Part shown: positions 52,783 to 60,740 of the stretch, in pieces | Position numbering within the stretch: the stretch's first letter is position 1 | Layout: every line of letters starts with the position of its first letter | Assembly: GCA_016200045.1 (NCBI GenBank) | Contig: JACQFN010000008.1 | Span: 111,216-175,215 of the forward strand | Source: Nitrososphaerota archaeon | GTDB taxonomy: Archaea > Thermoproteota > Nitrososphaeria > Nitrososphaerales > Gagatemarchaeaceae | Direction of reading: 5' to 3' | DNA length: 64,000 nucleotides | The notes under the pieces: generated by a model | The model's input: only the letters and a program-made list of their open reading frames with translations | Told to the model about the DNA's origin: nothing | The model's database searches: none | Translations under genes and position numbers: made by a program

Positions 52783-53106
52783 GTGCTTACGAGCAGAGCC
52801 GTGAACGAAGGGGTAGCATCGATTCTTCAGTCATTGAGGAACTCCGACCTGGAGGGCGCGAAGAGGATAATCGACTCCTTAGCGCCCGGGGTGCGGACGG
52901 ACAGGGAGAGAGGGGCGCTTCTTGCCGTCACGGGGATTTACACGAGTCTTCTCAAGTCGAAGGAAGGGACGATGCAGTCGTGGGACCAGGGCAGAGTCCT
53001 GAGGGCCGCCCAGTCCATCAGCGCCAGTCAGATGGCGGACGAAATTGACCTGGGGTATTCGGAGACCCTCGCGAGCTACTCTAGGTTGATGCAAACTTCA
53101 GCGTGA
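52783..53106 (+). CDS. Small helical protein of unknown function
   Basis: 107 residues from GTG 52783 (GTG 52801 fits a leaderless start from the GGTTAAATATC element slightly better). It is mostly helical: VASILQSLRNSDLEGAKRII, then ERGALLAVTGIYTSLLKSKEG and SISASQMADEIDLGYSETLASYSRLMQ. The pattern is like a single TPR-type helical bundle. I recognise no family. It follows the RadB-like gene and converges, overlapping by 26 nt, on a small membrane protein gene. Confidence 0.6.
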   Translation: MLTSRAVNEGVASILQSLRNSDLEGAKRIIDSLAPGVRTDRERGALLAVTGIYTSLLKSKEGTMQSWDQGRVLRAAQSISASQMADEIDLGYSETLASYSRLMQTSA

Positions 53107-53410
53107 ATATCAGGATCCAAGTCACCAGGAACACCCCCATGTAGATCAGAAGCCCAGTCGTGTAGAGTTTCCTGATGTCTTCCTTTGCCAACCCCCGGTA
53201 TAGCCTGTACCTGGCCAGGACGAAGGTGAGCAGGTACAACCCGAGGCCTATGTCAAAGCCCACGGTGAAGTCGCCGACGAAGAACACGTTCGCCAGGACT
53301 CCCGCGAGGACCCCGAAGCCTACCCTTATCCAATACAGCTTATCAAATGCCTGAGGCGGAAGTGGTTTCGTGTTAGAGCTGTCAGGCCTGGAGGTCTTGT
53401 TGCTCGCCAA
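53081..53410 (-). CDS. Small three-span membrane protein, possibly EMC6-like
   Basis: 109 residues with a polar start and three hydrophobic helices: WIRVGFGVLAGVLANVFFV, GFDIGLGLYLLTFVLA and YTTGLLIYMGVFLVTWILI. A conserved-looking polar loop RYRLYRGLAKEDIRKL links the last two. The three-helix layout with a charged loop recalls archaeal EMC6/Rab5IP-like proteins proposed to help membrane insertion; this is only a shape similarity. TTG 53410 is the first start; the frame overlaps the divergent rqcH start by 41 nt and the small helical protein's end by 26 nt, so its expression must be tightly interleaved with theirs. Confidence 0.6.
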   Translation of the reverse strand: MASNKTSRPDSSNTKPLPPQAFDKLYWIRVGFGVLAGVLANVFFVGDFTVGFDIGLGLYLLTFVLARYRLYRGLAKEDIRKLYTTGLLIYMGVFLVTWILIFTLKFAST

Positions 53411-55193
53411 AGAAATTAATTCGGCCTTGGCCGGAGCCTACGTTAATAACATTTATTCTCTGGGGAGGGCACAGATAATCAGGTTCAGAAAGCCAGGGGG
53501 AGTTGACGTCTGGCTGGTCGCCTCTCCAGAGCATGGCGTGTGGGTCTCCGACAGAGTTTCTGAAAGGGCCGAGACGAGTCCCTTTACCTCGAAGCTAAGG
53601 TCCCACTTCGAAAGGGCAAGGTTCGTCGACGCTTCTCAGCCGGACCTTGACAGAATTTTCGTTCTGACACTCATGCAGAGGGACTCTCCGAAGCGACTGA
53701 TCGTGGAGATGATGCCGCCGGGGAACGTGCTGGTCGCCGACGAAGGTGGGCTAATCGAACTCGCAGAGGCCGAGGTCCGCACCGCGGGGAGGAGAGTCGT
53801 GAAGGGCTCGACCTACTCGATTCCCGCACCGAAGAGGTCAAGCCCGGCCACAGTGACTGCGGCAGACGTTTCAAAGGCGATAGCAGGCGAGAAGACCGCG
53901 GGAAGGGCAATCGGAAGGCGGGTCGCCCTCCCGGGTAAGTACGTCAGGGAGGTTCTGGGGAGGCTTTCCGTCAGAGAAGACGAGCCCGCCTCGGCCCTCT
54001 TGGGAAGGGAAGAGGATGTTGCAAGGGTGATGGTCGACCTGGTCGACGAAGCGAGGAGCAACCCCAGTCCCTGTCTCGCCGAGACCCCGGCCGGAGCCGA
54101 GATATTCGCTGTGAGGCCCACGAGCGCGGAGGTCACCGAGCGGGCGGAGTCGCTTTCAGCTCTTTGCGACAGGTTGCTTTTGGGACGCGCAGTGCAGGGG
54201 GTCTCGGCCCCCCCCGACAAGGACGAAGTCGCAAGAAAGGAGCTCGAGGTCAGCATTTCCCGGCTGCGAGAAACGCAGAAGTCTCTCACCGAAGAAGCCG
54301 AGAGGATCAGGGAGATGGCGGACCAGGCCGGAGCCGCAGCCTCGATTGAAAGCGCCCTGGAGCTCCTGAAGTCCTCGGGGGTCGAACCCAGGGGAGTCCC
54401 GCGGTCGCGCGCCGCCGTCGCTTCAGTGATTTATGACGCGGCGAAGGCCCGCAAGCTGACGGCTCAACAGGCTGGCCAGGCGGCGGACAGGCTCGAACGA
54501 AAGCTCCCAAAGGCCAAGGAAAGGAAGGCCCGCCCGACAAAGGAGATCAGGAAAAGAAAGGGAGAGTGGTACGAGAAGTTCCGCTGGTTCGTGACCACCG
54601 GAGGGAGGCTCGCAATAGGCGGAAGGGACGCCCAGTCGAACACAATTCTGGTGCGCAGGCACCTTGACGCGAACGACGTCGTCTATCACGCAGACCTGTT
54701 CGGGTCCCCGTTCTTCATCCTGAAGGGAGGGAAGGAGCAGACCGAAGAGGAGGTGAAGGAGGTGGCACAGGCGACCGCCTCCTTCAGCAGCGCGTGGAAG
54801 ACAGGACTCGGAGTGGCCGACGCCTACTGGGTAAAGCCAGACCAGATCGGCACTTCGGCGCCGAGCGGGGAGTACCTGGCGAAGGGGAGCTTCCTGGTAA
54901 AAGGGAAGAGGAACCACGTCTCGCGCAACATCGTGGAGATCGCCGTGGGGGTCGAGGCGGGGGGAAGGATCTTTTCTGGTCCCGAGAAAGCAGTCGCCTC
55001 GAGGAGTGTCGGATACGTCGTCCTCCGGCCTCATCGAGAGAAGGGGTCGGACACGGCCAAGAAGGTTAGGAAGGATCTCCAGGGACTGGCGGGCGAAAGG
55101 GACGACTGGGCGGTCTCGCTGGAAGACGTCATGAGGTCGCTCCCGGCGGGGGGCGGAAAGGTCGTAAGGAAGAAGTCCGTCGCCCCGGACTAG
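53370..55193 (+). CDS. RqcH/NEMF (NFACT) ribosome quality-control factor
   Basis: A 607-residue NFACT protein that binds stalled large subunits and recruits tRNA to tag nascent chains. NFACT-N spans about 1-180 (LLAKEINSALAGAYVNNIYSLG, RLIVEMMPPGNVLVAD), a helix-hairpin-helix part about 175-230, a coiled coil about 275-410 (ELEVSISRLRETQKSLTEEAERI), and NFACT-R from about 410 (WYEKFRWFVTTGGRLAIGGRDAQSN, then HADLFGSPFFILKGG). GTG 53370 lies 26 nt after a CTTATCAAATG element. Length is typical of archaeal members. It ends overlapping the Fe-S oxidoreductase gene by 4 nt. Confidence 0.93.
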   Translation: MLELSGLEVLLLAKEINSALAGAYVNNIYSLGRAQIIRFRKPGGVDVWLVASPEHGVWVSDRVSERAETSPFTSKLRSHFERARFVDASQPDLDRIFVLTLMQRDSPKRLIVEMMPPGNVLVADEGGLIELAEAEVRTAGRRVVKGSTYSIPAPKRSSPATVTAADVSKAIAGEKTAGRAIGRRVALPGKYVREVLGRLSVREDEPASALLGREEDVARVMVDLVDEARSNPSPCLAETPAGAEIFAVRPTSAEVTERAESLSALCDRLLLGRAVQGVSAPPDKDEVARKELEVSISRLRETQKSLTEEAERIREMADQAGAAASIESALELLKSSGVEPRGVPRSRAAVASVIYDAAKARKLTAQQAGQAADRLERKLPKAKERKARPTKEIRKRKGEWYEKFRWFVTTGGRLAIGGRDAQSNTILVRRHLDANDVVYHADLFGSPFFILKGGKEQTEEEVKEVAQATASFSSAWKTGLGVADAYWVKPDQIGTSAPSGEYLAKGSFLVKGKRNHVSRNIVEIAVGVEAGGRIFSGPEKAVASRSVGYVVLRPHREKGSDTAKKVRKDLQGLAGERDDWAVSLEDVMRSLPAGGGKVVRKKSVAPD

Positions 55194-57016
55194 GCGAGGC
55201 GTTCGGCGACTATCTCTGCGACGTCACGCACGTCCATCCCGGTGTTCATGACCCGGGTAGTGTCGTCGAACATCGAAAGGCAGAACGGGCACTCGGTCGC
55301 TATGGTCTTCGCTCCTGTGCCGAGGGCCTCCTCGGTCCGGATGGCGGCGATCGACTTCTGCTGGGGGACCTTGTACCAGTAGTTGGACCCCCCTGCCCCG
55401 CAGCAGAACGTCTTTTCCTTGTTCCTGTGCATTTCGTGGAGTCGGGCGGAGACCCCCTTCAGCGCCTCCCTTGGCTCGTCGAATATGCTGTTGTACCTCG
55501 AGGCGTAGCAGGCGTCGTGCAAAGTCACGGAGATCTCCCCGGCCCTCTCTGGGTCGATGGCGATCCTCCCGGACCTCACGAGGTCGGAAATGAGCTGTGT
55601 GTGGTAGACCACCTCGTATTCCCCCCCGAACTTCGGGTATTCGTTTCCGAGGGTGTTGTAGCAGTGAGGGCAGGTGGTTATGATTTTCTTCACTCCGCTC
55701 GAGTTCAGCTTTTCGATGTTCTGGTAGGCGAGCTCCTGGTATCGCGCTTCGTCTCCTATCCTCCTGGCGGGGTCTCCGTTGCACGCCTCTTCCCGACCCA
55801 GGATCGCGAACGAGACGCTTGCGCTTCGCAATATCTTGGCCATTGCCTTCGCCACTCTTTGCGCCCTCTGGTCGAAGGAGGCGACGCACCCGACCCAGTA
55901 GAGATACTCCGCGTTCGGGTTTGTTGAAAGGGTGTCGACCCCTGTACCGGCGGCCCAGTCTCCCCGCGAGGCGGGGCTGAAGCCGTACGGGTTCTGGCTC
56001 TTTGCGAGGTTCTGCAGAAGAGCGGACTTCTCTTTGTCGACCTTCCCCGCGTTGGCCATGGTCCTTCGGAGGTCGTAGACGATGTCGAGGTGGTTCACCC
56101 CGACGGGGCAGCTGCTCACGCAGGCGCCGCAGGAAGTGCAGGACCAAAGTTCCTCTTCGTCCACCACTCCGAATGGGTCTAGGTCGGCGCTCCCTTTCGC
56201 TGCGCCCGCGAGGCTGAGCTTCCTTACCAGGACTCTGGGAGAGAGAGGCCTCCCTGCCGCGGTCGCAGGACACGACGCCTCGCACGCACCAATCTCGACG
56301 CACGAATCGTATGACAGCCTCTCCATGGGGTCGAACTGCGAGAGTTTCGAGATTCCGACTGGCACGGTCGATAGGTCGGTGGTTCCGCTCAGGACGTCTG
56401 CGAGCTTGAACGGCGTACGAACGGCGGACGGCGGCCTGTCAAAACTCCCAATCAGGTTGACGGTCGGCTTGGAGTAGTAGGCCGCTACGAGCCCGTTCCT
56501 CGCGGCCCCGATCAGGGCGGCGAAGGTGTCGCCACCGGAAATCCATTCGAGGACGAGCTCTGCAGTCGTCAGCAGGATCGCTGCCATAAGGACTATCTGC
56601 AGTCGGGTCGAGGCTGACGTGAATCCGCGCGACGTCTTCAGAAGTTCACTCTCCACAGACTTGCTCCTCGTGAGCCTCTGGATCCTCCAGACGAACGCAG
56701 CGATGAGGCCTACGAGCAGAGGCAGTGATGCGTAGAGCAAGACGGTCTTCAGAATCGGAACGGACCCGAGAAAGGGGTTGACCAAGGCGTCGAAAACAGA
56801 GAGCCCGACCCCAAGGGCGATCGAGACGTGCATCAGAAAGACCGCGTCTCCCGTCTTGAGCCGCGCCGCCTCGCTTCTGGTGAGCCCGGCTATCCTCGAG
56901 GGACCTAGGCCGATTCCCGCCTTCCTTGAGTGATACGCGACGGCGAGGAAGATCGCCCCGATGCTGGCCGCCGATAGCAGATAGGAGGCGAGGTAGCCCG
57001 CGTCCATTGAATTCAA
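55190..57016 (-). CDS. Membrane-bound HdrD-like Fe-S oxidoreductase
   Basis: A 608-residue protein that should pass electrons to membrane quinones. The N-terminal 170 residues hold about four helices of the kind fused to HdrD-type proteins. Two 4Fe-4S motifs follow (CVEIGACEASCPAT near 240; CTSCGACVSSCPVG near 292). The C-terminal half has the CCG-domain cysteines: VGCVASFDQRAQRV near 375, TTCPHCYNTLGNEYPKFGG near 447, LHDACYASRYN near 505, FCCGAGGSNYWYK near 540 and ECPFCLSMF near 574. TTG 57016 is the longest start; ATG 57007 fits the TATA spacing better. Such proteins are frequent partners of EtfAB, encoded close by. Confidence 0.9.
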   Translation of the reverse strand: MNSMDAGYLASYLLSAASIGAIFLAVAYHSRKAGIGLGPSRIAGLTRSEAARLKTGDAVFLMHVSIALGVGLSVFDALVNPFLGSVPILKTVLLYASLPLLVGLIAAFVWRIQRLTRSKSVESELLKTSRGFTSASTRLQIVLMAAILLTTAELVLEWISGGDTFAALIGAARNGLVAAYYSKPTVNLIGSFDRPPSAVRTPFKLADVLSGTTDLSTVPVGISKLSQFDPMERLSYDSCVEIGACEASCPATAAGRPLSPRVLVRKLSLAGAAKGSADLDPFGVVDEEELWSCTSCGACVSSCPVGVNHLDIVYDLRRTMANAGKVDKEKSALLQNLAKSQNPYGFSPASRGDWAAGTGVDTLSTNPNAEYLYWVGCVASFDQRAQRVAKAMAKILRSASVSFAILGREEACNGDPARRIGDEARYQELAYQNIEKLNSSGVKKIITTCPHCYNTLGNEYPKFGGEYEVVYHTQLISDLVRSGRIAIDPERAGEISVTLHDACYASRYNSIFDEPREALKGVSARLHEMHRNKEKTFCCGAGGSNYWYKVPQQKSIAAIRTEEALGTGAKTIATECPFCLSMFDDTTRVMNTGMDVRDVAEIVAERLA

Positions 57017-57030
57017 GCCACCCGACCTTT

Positions 57031-57039
57031 CTTTATAGG
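57031..57039. promoter_or_regulatory. Single TATA element facing two divergent genes
   Basis: CTTTATAGG forward, CCTATAAAG backward; the only AT block in the gap. Its centre is 28 nt from ATG 57007 (Fe-S oxidoreductase, minus strand) and 35 nt from ATG 57070 (aldolase, plus strand), so it can serve both. Confidence 0.5.
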
Positions 57040-57069
57040 CTTGTGCGGCGGGCGCGGACGAGTCGAGCG

Positions 57070-57840
57070 ATGGAGTGCGACCTGAAGCAGCGCCTGAAAG
57101 ACGGGAAGGTCCTCGCCGGAGCCTGGGTCACCATCGGGCACCCGGACGTCCCTGACGTGCTCGAGACCCTCGGGTTCGACTGGCTCGTTTTCGACATGGA
57201 GCACGCGCCTATCGGCGTTGAAGCTCTCTCGTCGATGATCCAGGCGATCGACCCGAGGAAGGTCTGTCCCATCGTGAGGGTGGGGGCTGCCGAGCAGTAC
57301 CATGTGAAGTCTGCACTTGATATGGGAGCGCATGGGGTCGTCTTCCCCCTCGTCAACTCCGCAGCCGGCGCAGCTGACGCGGTCCGCCTGTCGAAATATC
57401 CCCCGGAGGGGACGAGGGGGGTGGCCCCGAGAAAAGCGTCTAACTACGGCCAATCCTTCAAGGAATACCTAGAAGGCGCGAATCAGGGGACGTTAGTGGT
57501 CCTCCAGGTGGAGACGAAGGAAGCGGTCTCTCGGATTGATGAAATCGTATCAGTGAAGGGGGTCGACGTGGCGTTCGTAGAGCCGACCGACCTCACCGTG
57601 TCGCTGGGACTCGGGGCGGACAGAGACCACCCGTCGGTTCTCGCGGCCATGAAGTCGGTCGTATCATCGTGCGACCGGGCTGGGAGGGTCGCCGGAGTGC
57701 TTGCGGCGACTCCGGAAGAGGCCGAGAGGGCAGTGGGTATGGGCTTCAGGTTCGTCGGCCTCGGTTCGGACACCAGGTTCATGATTGCCGGCGCGAAGAC
57801 CTTCCTCGAAGCGGCTCGAGCCGGGGCTGAGGACGCCTAG
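57070..57840 (+). CDS. HpcH/HpaI-family aldolase
   Basis: A 256-residue class II aldolase of the HpaI/2-dehydro-3-deoxyglucarate type. It shows GAWVTIGHPDVPDVLETLGFDWLVFDMEHAP near 18-48 with the base-activating Glu-His, VRVGAAEQYHVKSALDMGAHGVVFPLVNS near 76, QVETKEAVSRIDEI near 148 and VAFVEPTDLTVSLGL near 168 with the metal-binding Glu/Asp. These enzymes make or split bonds between pyruvate-type enolates and aldehydes. Citrate-lyase-beta or citramalyl-CoA lyase chemistry is less likely from the motifs. It is divergent from the Fe-S oxidoreductase and converges on etfA with a 4-nt overlap. Confidence 0.85.
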   Translation: MECDLKQRLKDGKVLAGAWVTIGHPDVPDVLETLGFDWLVFDMEHAPIGVEALSSMIQAIDPRKVCPIVRVGAAEQYHVKSALDMGAHGVVFPLVNSAAGAADAVRLSKYPPEGTRGVAPRKASNYGQSFKEYLEGANQGTLVVLQVETKEAVSRIDEIVSVKGVDVAFVEPTDLTVSLGLGADRDHPSVLAAMKSVVSSCDRAGRVAGVLAATPEEAERAVGMGFRFVGLGSDTRFMIAGAKTFLEAARAGAEDA

Positions 57841-58772
57841 GACCTTCTGCGCACGATTTCCTCGATGGCCGGGATCACCTGATAGAGGTCGCCGACGATG
57901 CCGTAGTCTGCCGCCTGGAAGATCGGGGCGTCCTTGTCCGTGTTTATTGCGGCGACCACCTTCGAATCCTTCATCCCGGCGATGTGCTGAAGCTGGCCAG
58001 AGATCCCGACGGCCAGGTAGAGCTCGGGTTTCACCGTGACCCCGGTAAGGCCGATGTGGTGCTCCTCGGGGAGCCACCCCAGGTCGGAGGACAGGGGCCT
58101 TGAACAACCGACCGCCCCCCCGAGAGACTTCGCCAGCGATTCCACTATTGCCAAGTCCTCCTTCTTCTTGACCCCTCTCCCGGCAGACACGATTATCTTG
58201 GCGGAATTCAGGTTGACCGACCTGGCATCCTTCCTGATTGTCTTTAGGACCTTCACCTTGGGCGAGAATCCTCCCACGTCCATCTCAGAGACCGAGTTGG
58301 CTGTTGTCTTTCCGGCTGCTGGATAGGTCCCGACCTTGACGGTCGCCACGCAGGGAATCGGCGCCACGACCTTCGCTGTCACTTTGCCCGCGAACGCAGA
58401 CCTCTCTCCGATCAGGGACTCTCCCTCCAGGGTCAGCTTTGAAGCGTCCGAAATGCACCCCGTTCCGAGCCGGGCTGCGACTCTTGCGGCCACCTCCCTC
58501 CCGTTCCTCGTCGACCCAACGAGGATCACGGATGGCATCCCCTTTGAAGTGGCCCTGCAGATGGCCTCGGCCGTCGACTCTGGAGTGTTCTCCGAGGCTG
58601 ACATTCCCCTCAGGACCAGAGCGTTCGGGAGTCGGGGGCCCGCATCGCTCATGGCTCCGACCATGACCTCCACTGCATCTCCCTTCCCGGTCCCAGCGAG
58701 AGATTGTGCAGCTGCGGCCACTTCACTCGCAACCTGTCCGGATTCGGAATAAGCCCAGACCGTGAGAGTCAT
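57837..58772 (-). CDS. etfA: Electron transfer flavoprotein alpha subunit
   Basis: A 311-residue ETF alpha subunit. The N-terminal Rossmann-like part is diverged; the C-terminal FAD domain is diagnostic: AKIIVSAGRGVKKKEDL near 190, RPLSSDLGWLPEEHHIGLTGVTVKPELYLAVGISG near 225-260, and INTDKDAPIFQAADYGIVGDLY near 282. It pairs with EtfB to take electrons from the acyl-CoA dehydrogenase. ATG 58772 overlaps the etfB stop by 4 nt. Confidence 0.93.
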   Translation of the reverse strand: MTLTVWAYSESGQVASEVAAAAQSLAGTGKGDAVEVMVGAMSDAGPRLPNALVLRGMSASENTPESTAEAICRATSKGMPSVILVGSTRNGREVAARVAARLGTGCISDASKLTLEGESLIGERSAFAGKVTAKVVAPIPCVATVKVGTYPAAGKTTANSVSEMDVGGFSPKVKVLKTIRKDARSVNLNSAKIIVSAGRGVKKKEDLAIVESLAKSLGGAVGCSRPLSSDLGWLPEEHHIGLTGVTVKPELYLAVGISGQLQHIAGMKDSKVVAAINTDKDAPIFQAADYGIVGDLYQVIPAIEEIVRRRS

Positions 58773-59533
58773 CTTGGGATTACCCCTTCGGCTCGAAGAG
58801 CGTCGACCAGCTTGGCCGCTGCCTCTTCGGGGGTGCCATCTAGCATCACCTTTTTCCTGTTCGAGCCCTGCCCCGACATCGACCTCACCACTACCTTGGG
58901 CGCGGTCTCGACCCCTAGCGCAGATGGAGGAACCTCCTCCAAGGGCTTCTTGGCCGCCTGCATTATCTGGATGAGCGTCGGATACCTCGGCTCGTTGATT
59001 TCGCTGACGACTGATACGACAGCTGGGAGAGGCGCCTCCACGACCTCCACGCTTTCTTCGAGGGAACGTTCCACCCTGATCCGCGAGCCCGAGACTTCCA
59101 GCTTCTTCGCGTAGCCAAAGTAGGCGAACCCCAGGAGCTCTGCGAGCATCGGTGGGACCTGCCCTGTGTAGACATCCGAGGAGCCTTCAGAGCAGATGAT
59201 GAGGTCGAAAGAGCCGTCCCGCTGGACCGCCTTCGCAAGGAGCCCCGCCACAGAGAGAGAGTCGATTCGCACGGGGTCCGCGGTCACGAGCACCCCCCTG
59301 TCCCCTCCCATCGCGAGCCCTTCTTTCATCGACTTGCGTGCGTCCGCAGGCCCGACCGTGAATATCGTGACGTCCCCTCCTCCGGAGGATTTCAGCCTGA
59401 CGGCCTCCTCGACTGCGTTCTTGTCGAATGTCCCCATCTTCCCGGCTGCGCCCGTGATCATGGGGCTCCCTCCCGGGTCCATCTTTAGCTCGGATTCGTC
59501 TACGGCGTGCTTGATGCAGACGGCGATCTTCAT
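58769..59533 (-). CDS. etfB: Electron transfer flavoprotein beta subunit
   Basis: A 254-residue ETF beta subunit. It opens KIAVCIKHAVDESELKMDP, then NAVEEAVRLKSSGGGDVTIFTVGP near 40 and the Asp/Gly nucleotide loop DLIICSEGSSDVYTGQVPPMLAELLG near 112, where ETF-beta usually has G-x-x-x-x-D-x-x-t-g-Q-V; this site binds AMP in classical ETF. It is linked to acyl-CoA dehydrogenase upstream and etfA downstream by 4-nt ATGA overlaps, so all three are co-translated. Confidence 0.93.
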   Translation of the reverse strand: MKIAVCIKHAVDESELKMDPGGSPMITGAAGKMGTFDKNAVEEAVRLKSSGGGDVTIFTVGPADARKSMKEGLAMGGDRGVLVTADPVRIDSLSVAGLLAKAVQRDGSFDLIICSEGSSDVYTGQVPPMLAELLGFAYFGYAKKLEVSGSRIRVERSLEESVEVVEAPLPAVVSVVSEINEPRYPTLIQIMQAAKKPLEEVPPSALGVETAPKVVVRSMSGQGSNRKKVMLDGTPEEAAAKLVDALRAEGVIPR

Positions 59534-60717
59534 AGGGAGCGCGCCAGTTCCCTTCTAGCGATCAGCATCCTCAGGACCTCGGAGGTCCCTTCCCCGATCG
59601 TCAGGAGCCTGGCGTCCCTCCAGTGCCTGTGCACGTCGTCAGTCGTGTATCCATACCCTCCGAAGACCTGAATGGCCGAATCGCAGACCCTTAGGGACAT
59701 CTCCGTGGAGAAGACCTTCGCCTGGGCGGCTTCGGACCCGAAGTCCGCGCCCGACTCCCTGACCCGTGCCGCGTGCAGGCACAGGAGGCGCCCGGCAGTT
59801 ATTCCCGTTTTCATGTCCGCGACCTTCTCCCTGATGAGCTGGAACTCCGAAATCGCCGAGCCGAACGCCTTCCTCGACCTTGCGTATTCGATGGATTTCT
59901 CGAAGGCGGCCTGGGCTATCCCGACGCAGAGTGACCCCATCACGATCCGGCTTCCGTTTAGCATCTTCTTCGCATACTCGAACCCCATCCCCTCCTCCCC
60001 GACCAGCGACTCTGCTGGAACCCTGCAGTCAGAGAACCTGACCTCCGACGTCCTGGAGCCCCTCATCCCGAGCTTCGGAAGGTCTTCCCCGAAACTCAAC
60101 CCCGGGTTCGAACCTTCGACTATGAAGCTCGACGGTCCCTTCGGGGTAGCGGCGAAGACGAAGTACACGTCCGCCTCCCCCGCGTTCGTGATAAACGCCT
60201 TCGACCCGTTGAGCACGAATCCCTCTCCGTCTCTTGCCGCCTTCGTTCCCATCGCCTTCGCGTCAGACCCGGACGTCGGTTCCGTCAAAGCGAACGAGGC
60301 CACCTTCCTCCCCGCTACTATGTCAGGGACGTACTTGCGCTTCTGACCTTCGCTCCCGAACTGAAGTATGCCTTCAGCGGCCGTGTTGTGGATCGCGATA
60401 CTCAGGGCTATCCCGGCGTCTGCGGCGCCCGTGAGCTCGATGGCGAGGGCGTAGGCGCCGAAGGGGAGGCCCAGGCCCTCAAGCTCCTTTGGGAACGGCA
60501 TCTGGCAGACTCCCTGCCGGAGGAGTTCCTTCCTGGTCTCTTCGATCTTCGCAGCGTGCTGGTCAAACTTCGTCGCCATAGGCATGACCTTGTCTTCGAG
60601 GAAGCCCGCGACCGATTCCAACGCTTCGACGAGGTCTCCGCGCCCAGGATAGTTGAAACTCAGGAGCTGTCGATGTTCCTCCAGGAAAAGCGGCAAACCT
60701 GCTCGGGGCTGCTCCAT
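59530..60717 (-). CDS. Acyl-CoA dehydrogenase
   Basis: A 395-residue FAD enzyme introducing an alpha-beta double bond in an acyl-CoA. Signatures are FALTEPTSGSDAKAMGTKA near 143, GSKAFITNAGEADVYFVFA near 170, LPKLGMRGSRTSEVRFSDCRVP near 215, IVMGSLCVGIAQAAFEKSIEYARSRKAFG near 260, QVFGGYGYTTDDVHRHWRDARL near 347 and TIGEGTSEVLRML near 370 with the probable catalytic Glu. Acyl preference is unknown. ATG 60717 is annotated; TTG 60696 would fit the AATTAAATC element (60726-60734) better. It heads the operon with etfB and etfA. Confidence 0.92.
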   Translation of the reverse strand: MEQPRAGLPLFLEEHRQLLSFNYPGRGDLVEALESVAGFLEDKVMPMATKFDQHAAKIEETRKELLRQGVCQMPFPKELEGLGLPFGAYALAIELTGAADAGIALSIAIHNTAAEGILQFGSEGQKRKYVPDIVAGRKVASFALTEPTSGSDAKAMGTKAARDGEGFVLNGSKAFITNAGEADVYFVFAATPKGPSSFIVEGSNPGLSFGEDLPKLGMRGSRTSEVRFSDCRVPAESLVGEEGMGFEYAKKMLNGSRIVMGSLCVGIAQAAFEKSIEYARSRKAFGSAISEFQLIREKVADMKTGITAGRLLCLHAARVRESGADFGSEAAQAKVFSTEMSLRVCDSAIQVFGGYGYTTDDVHRHWRDARLLTIGEGTSEVLRMLIARRELARSL

Positions 60718-60740
60718 TCGGGCGCGATTTAATTGTTCTG

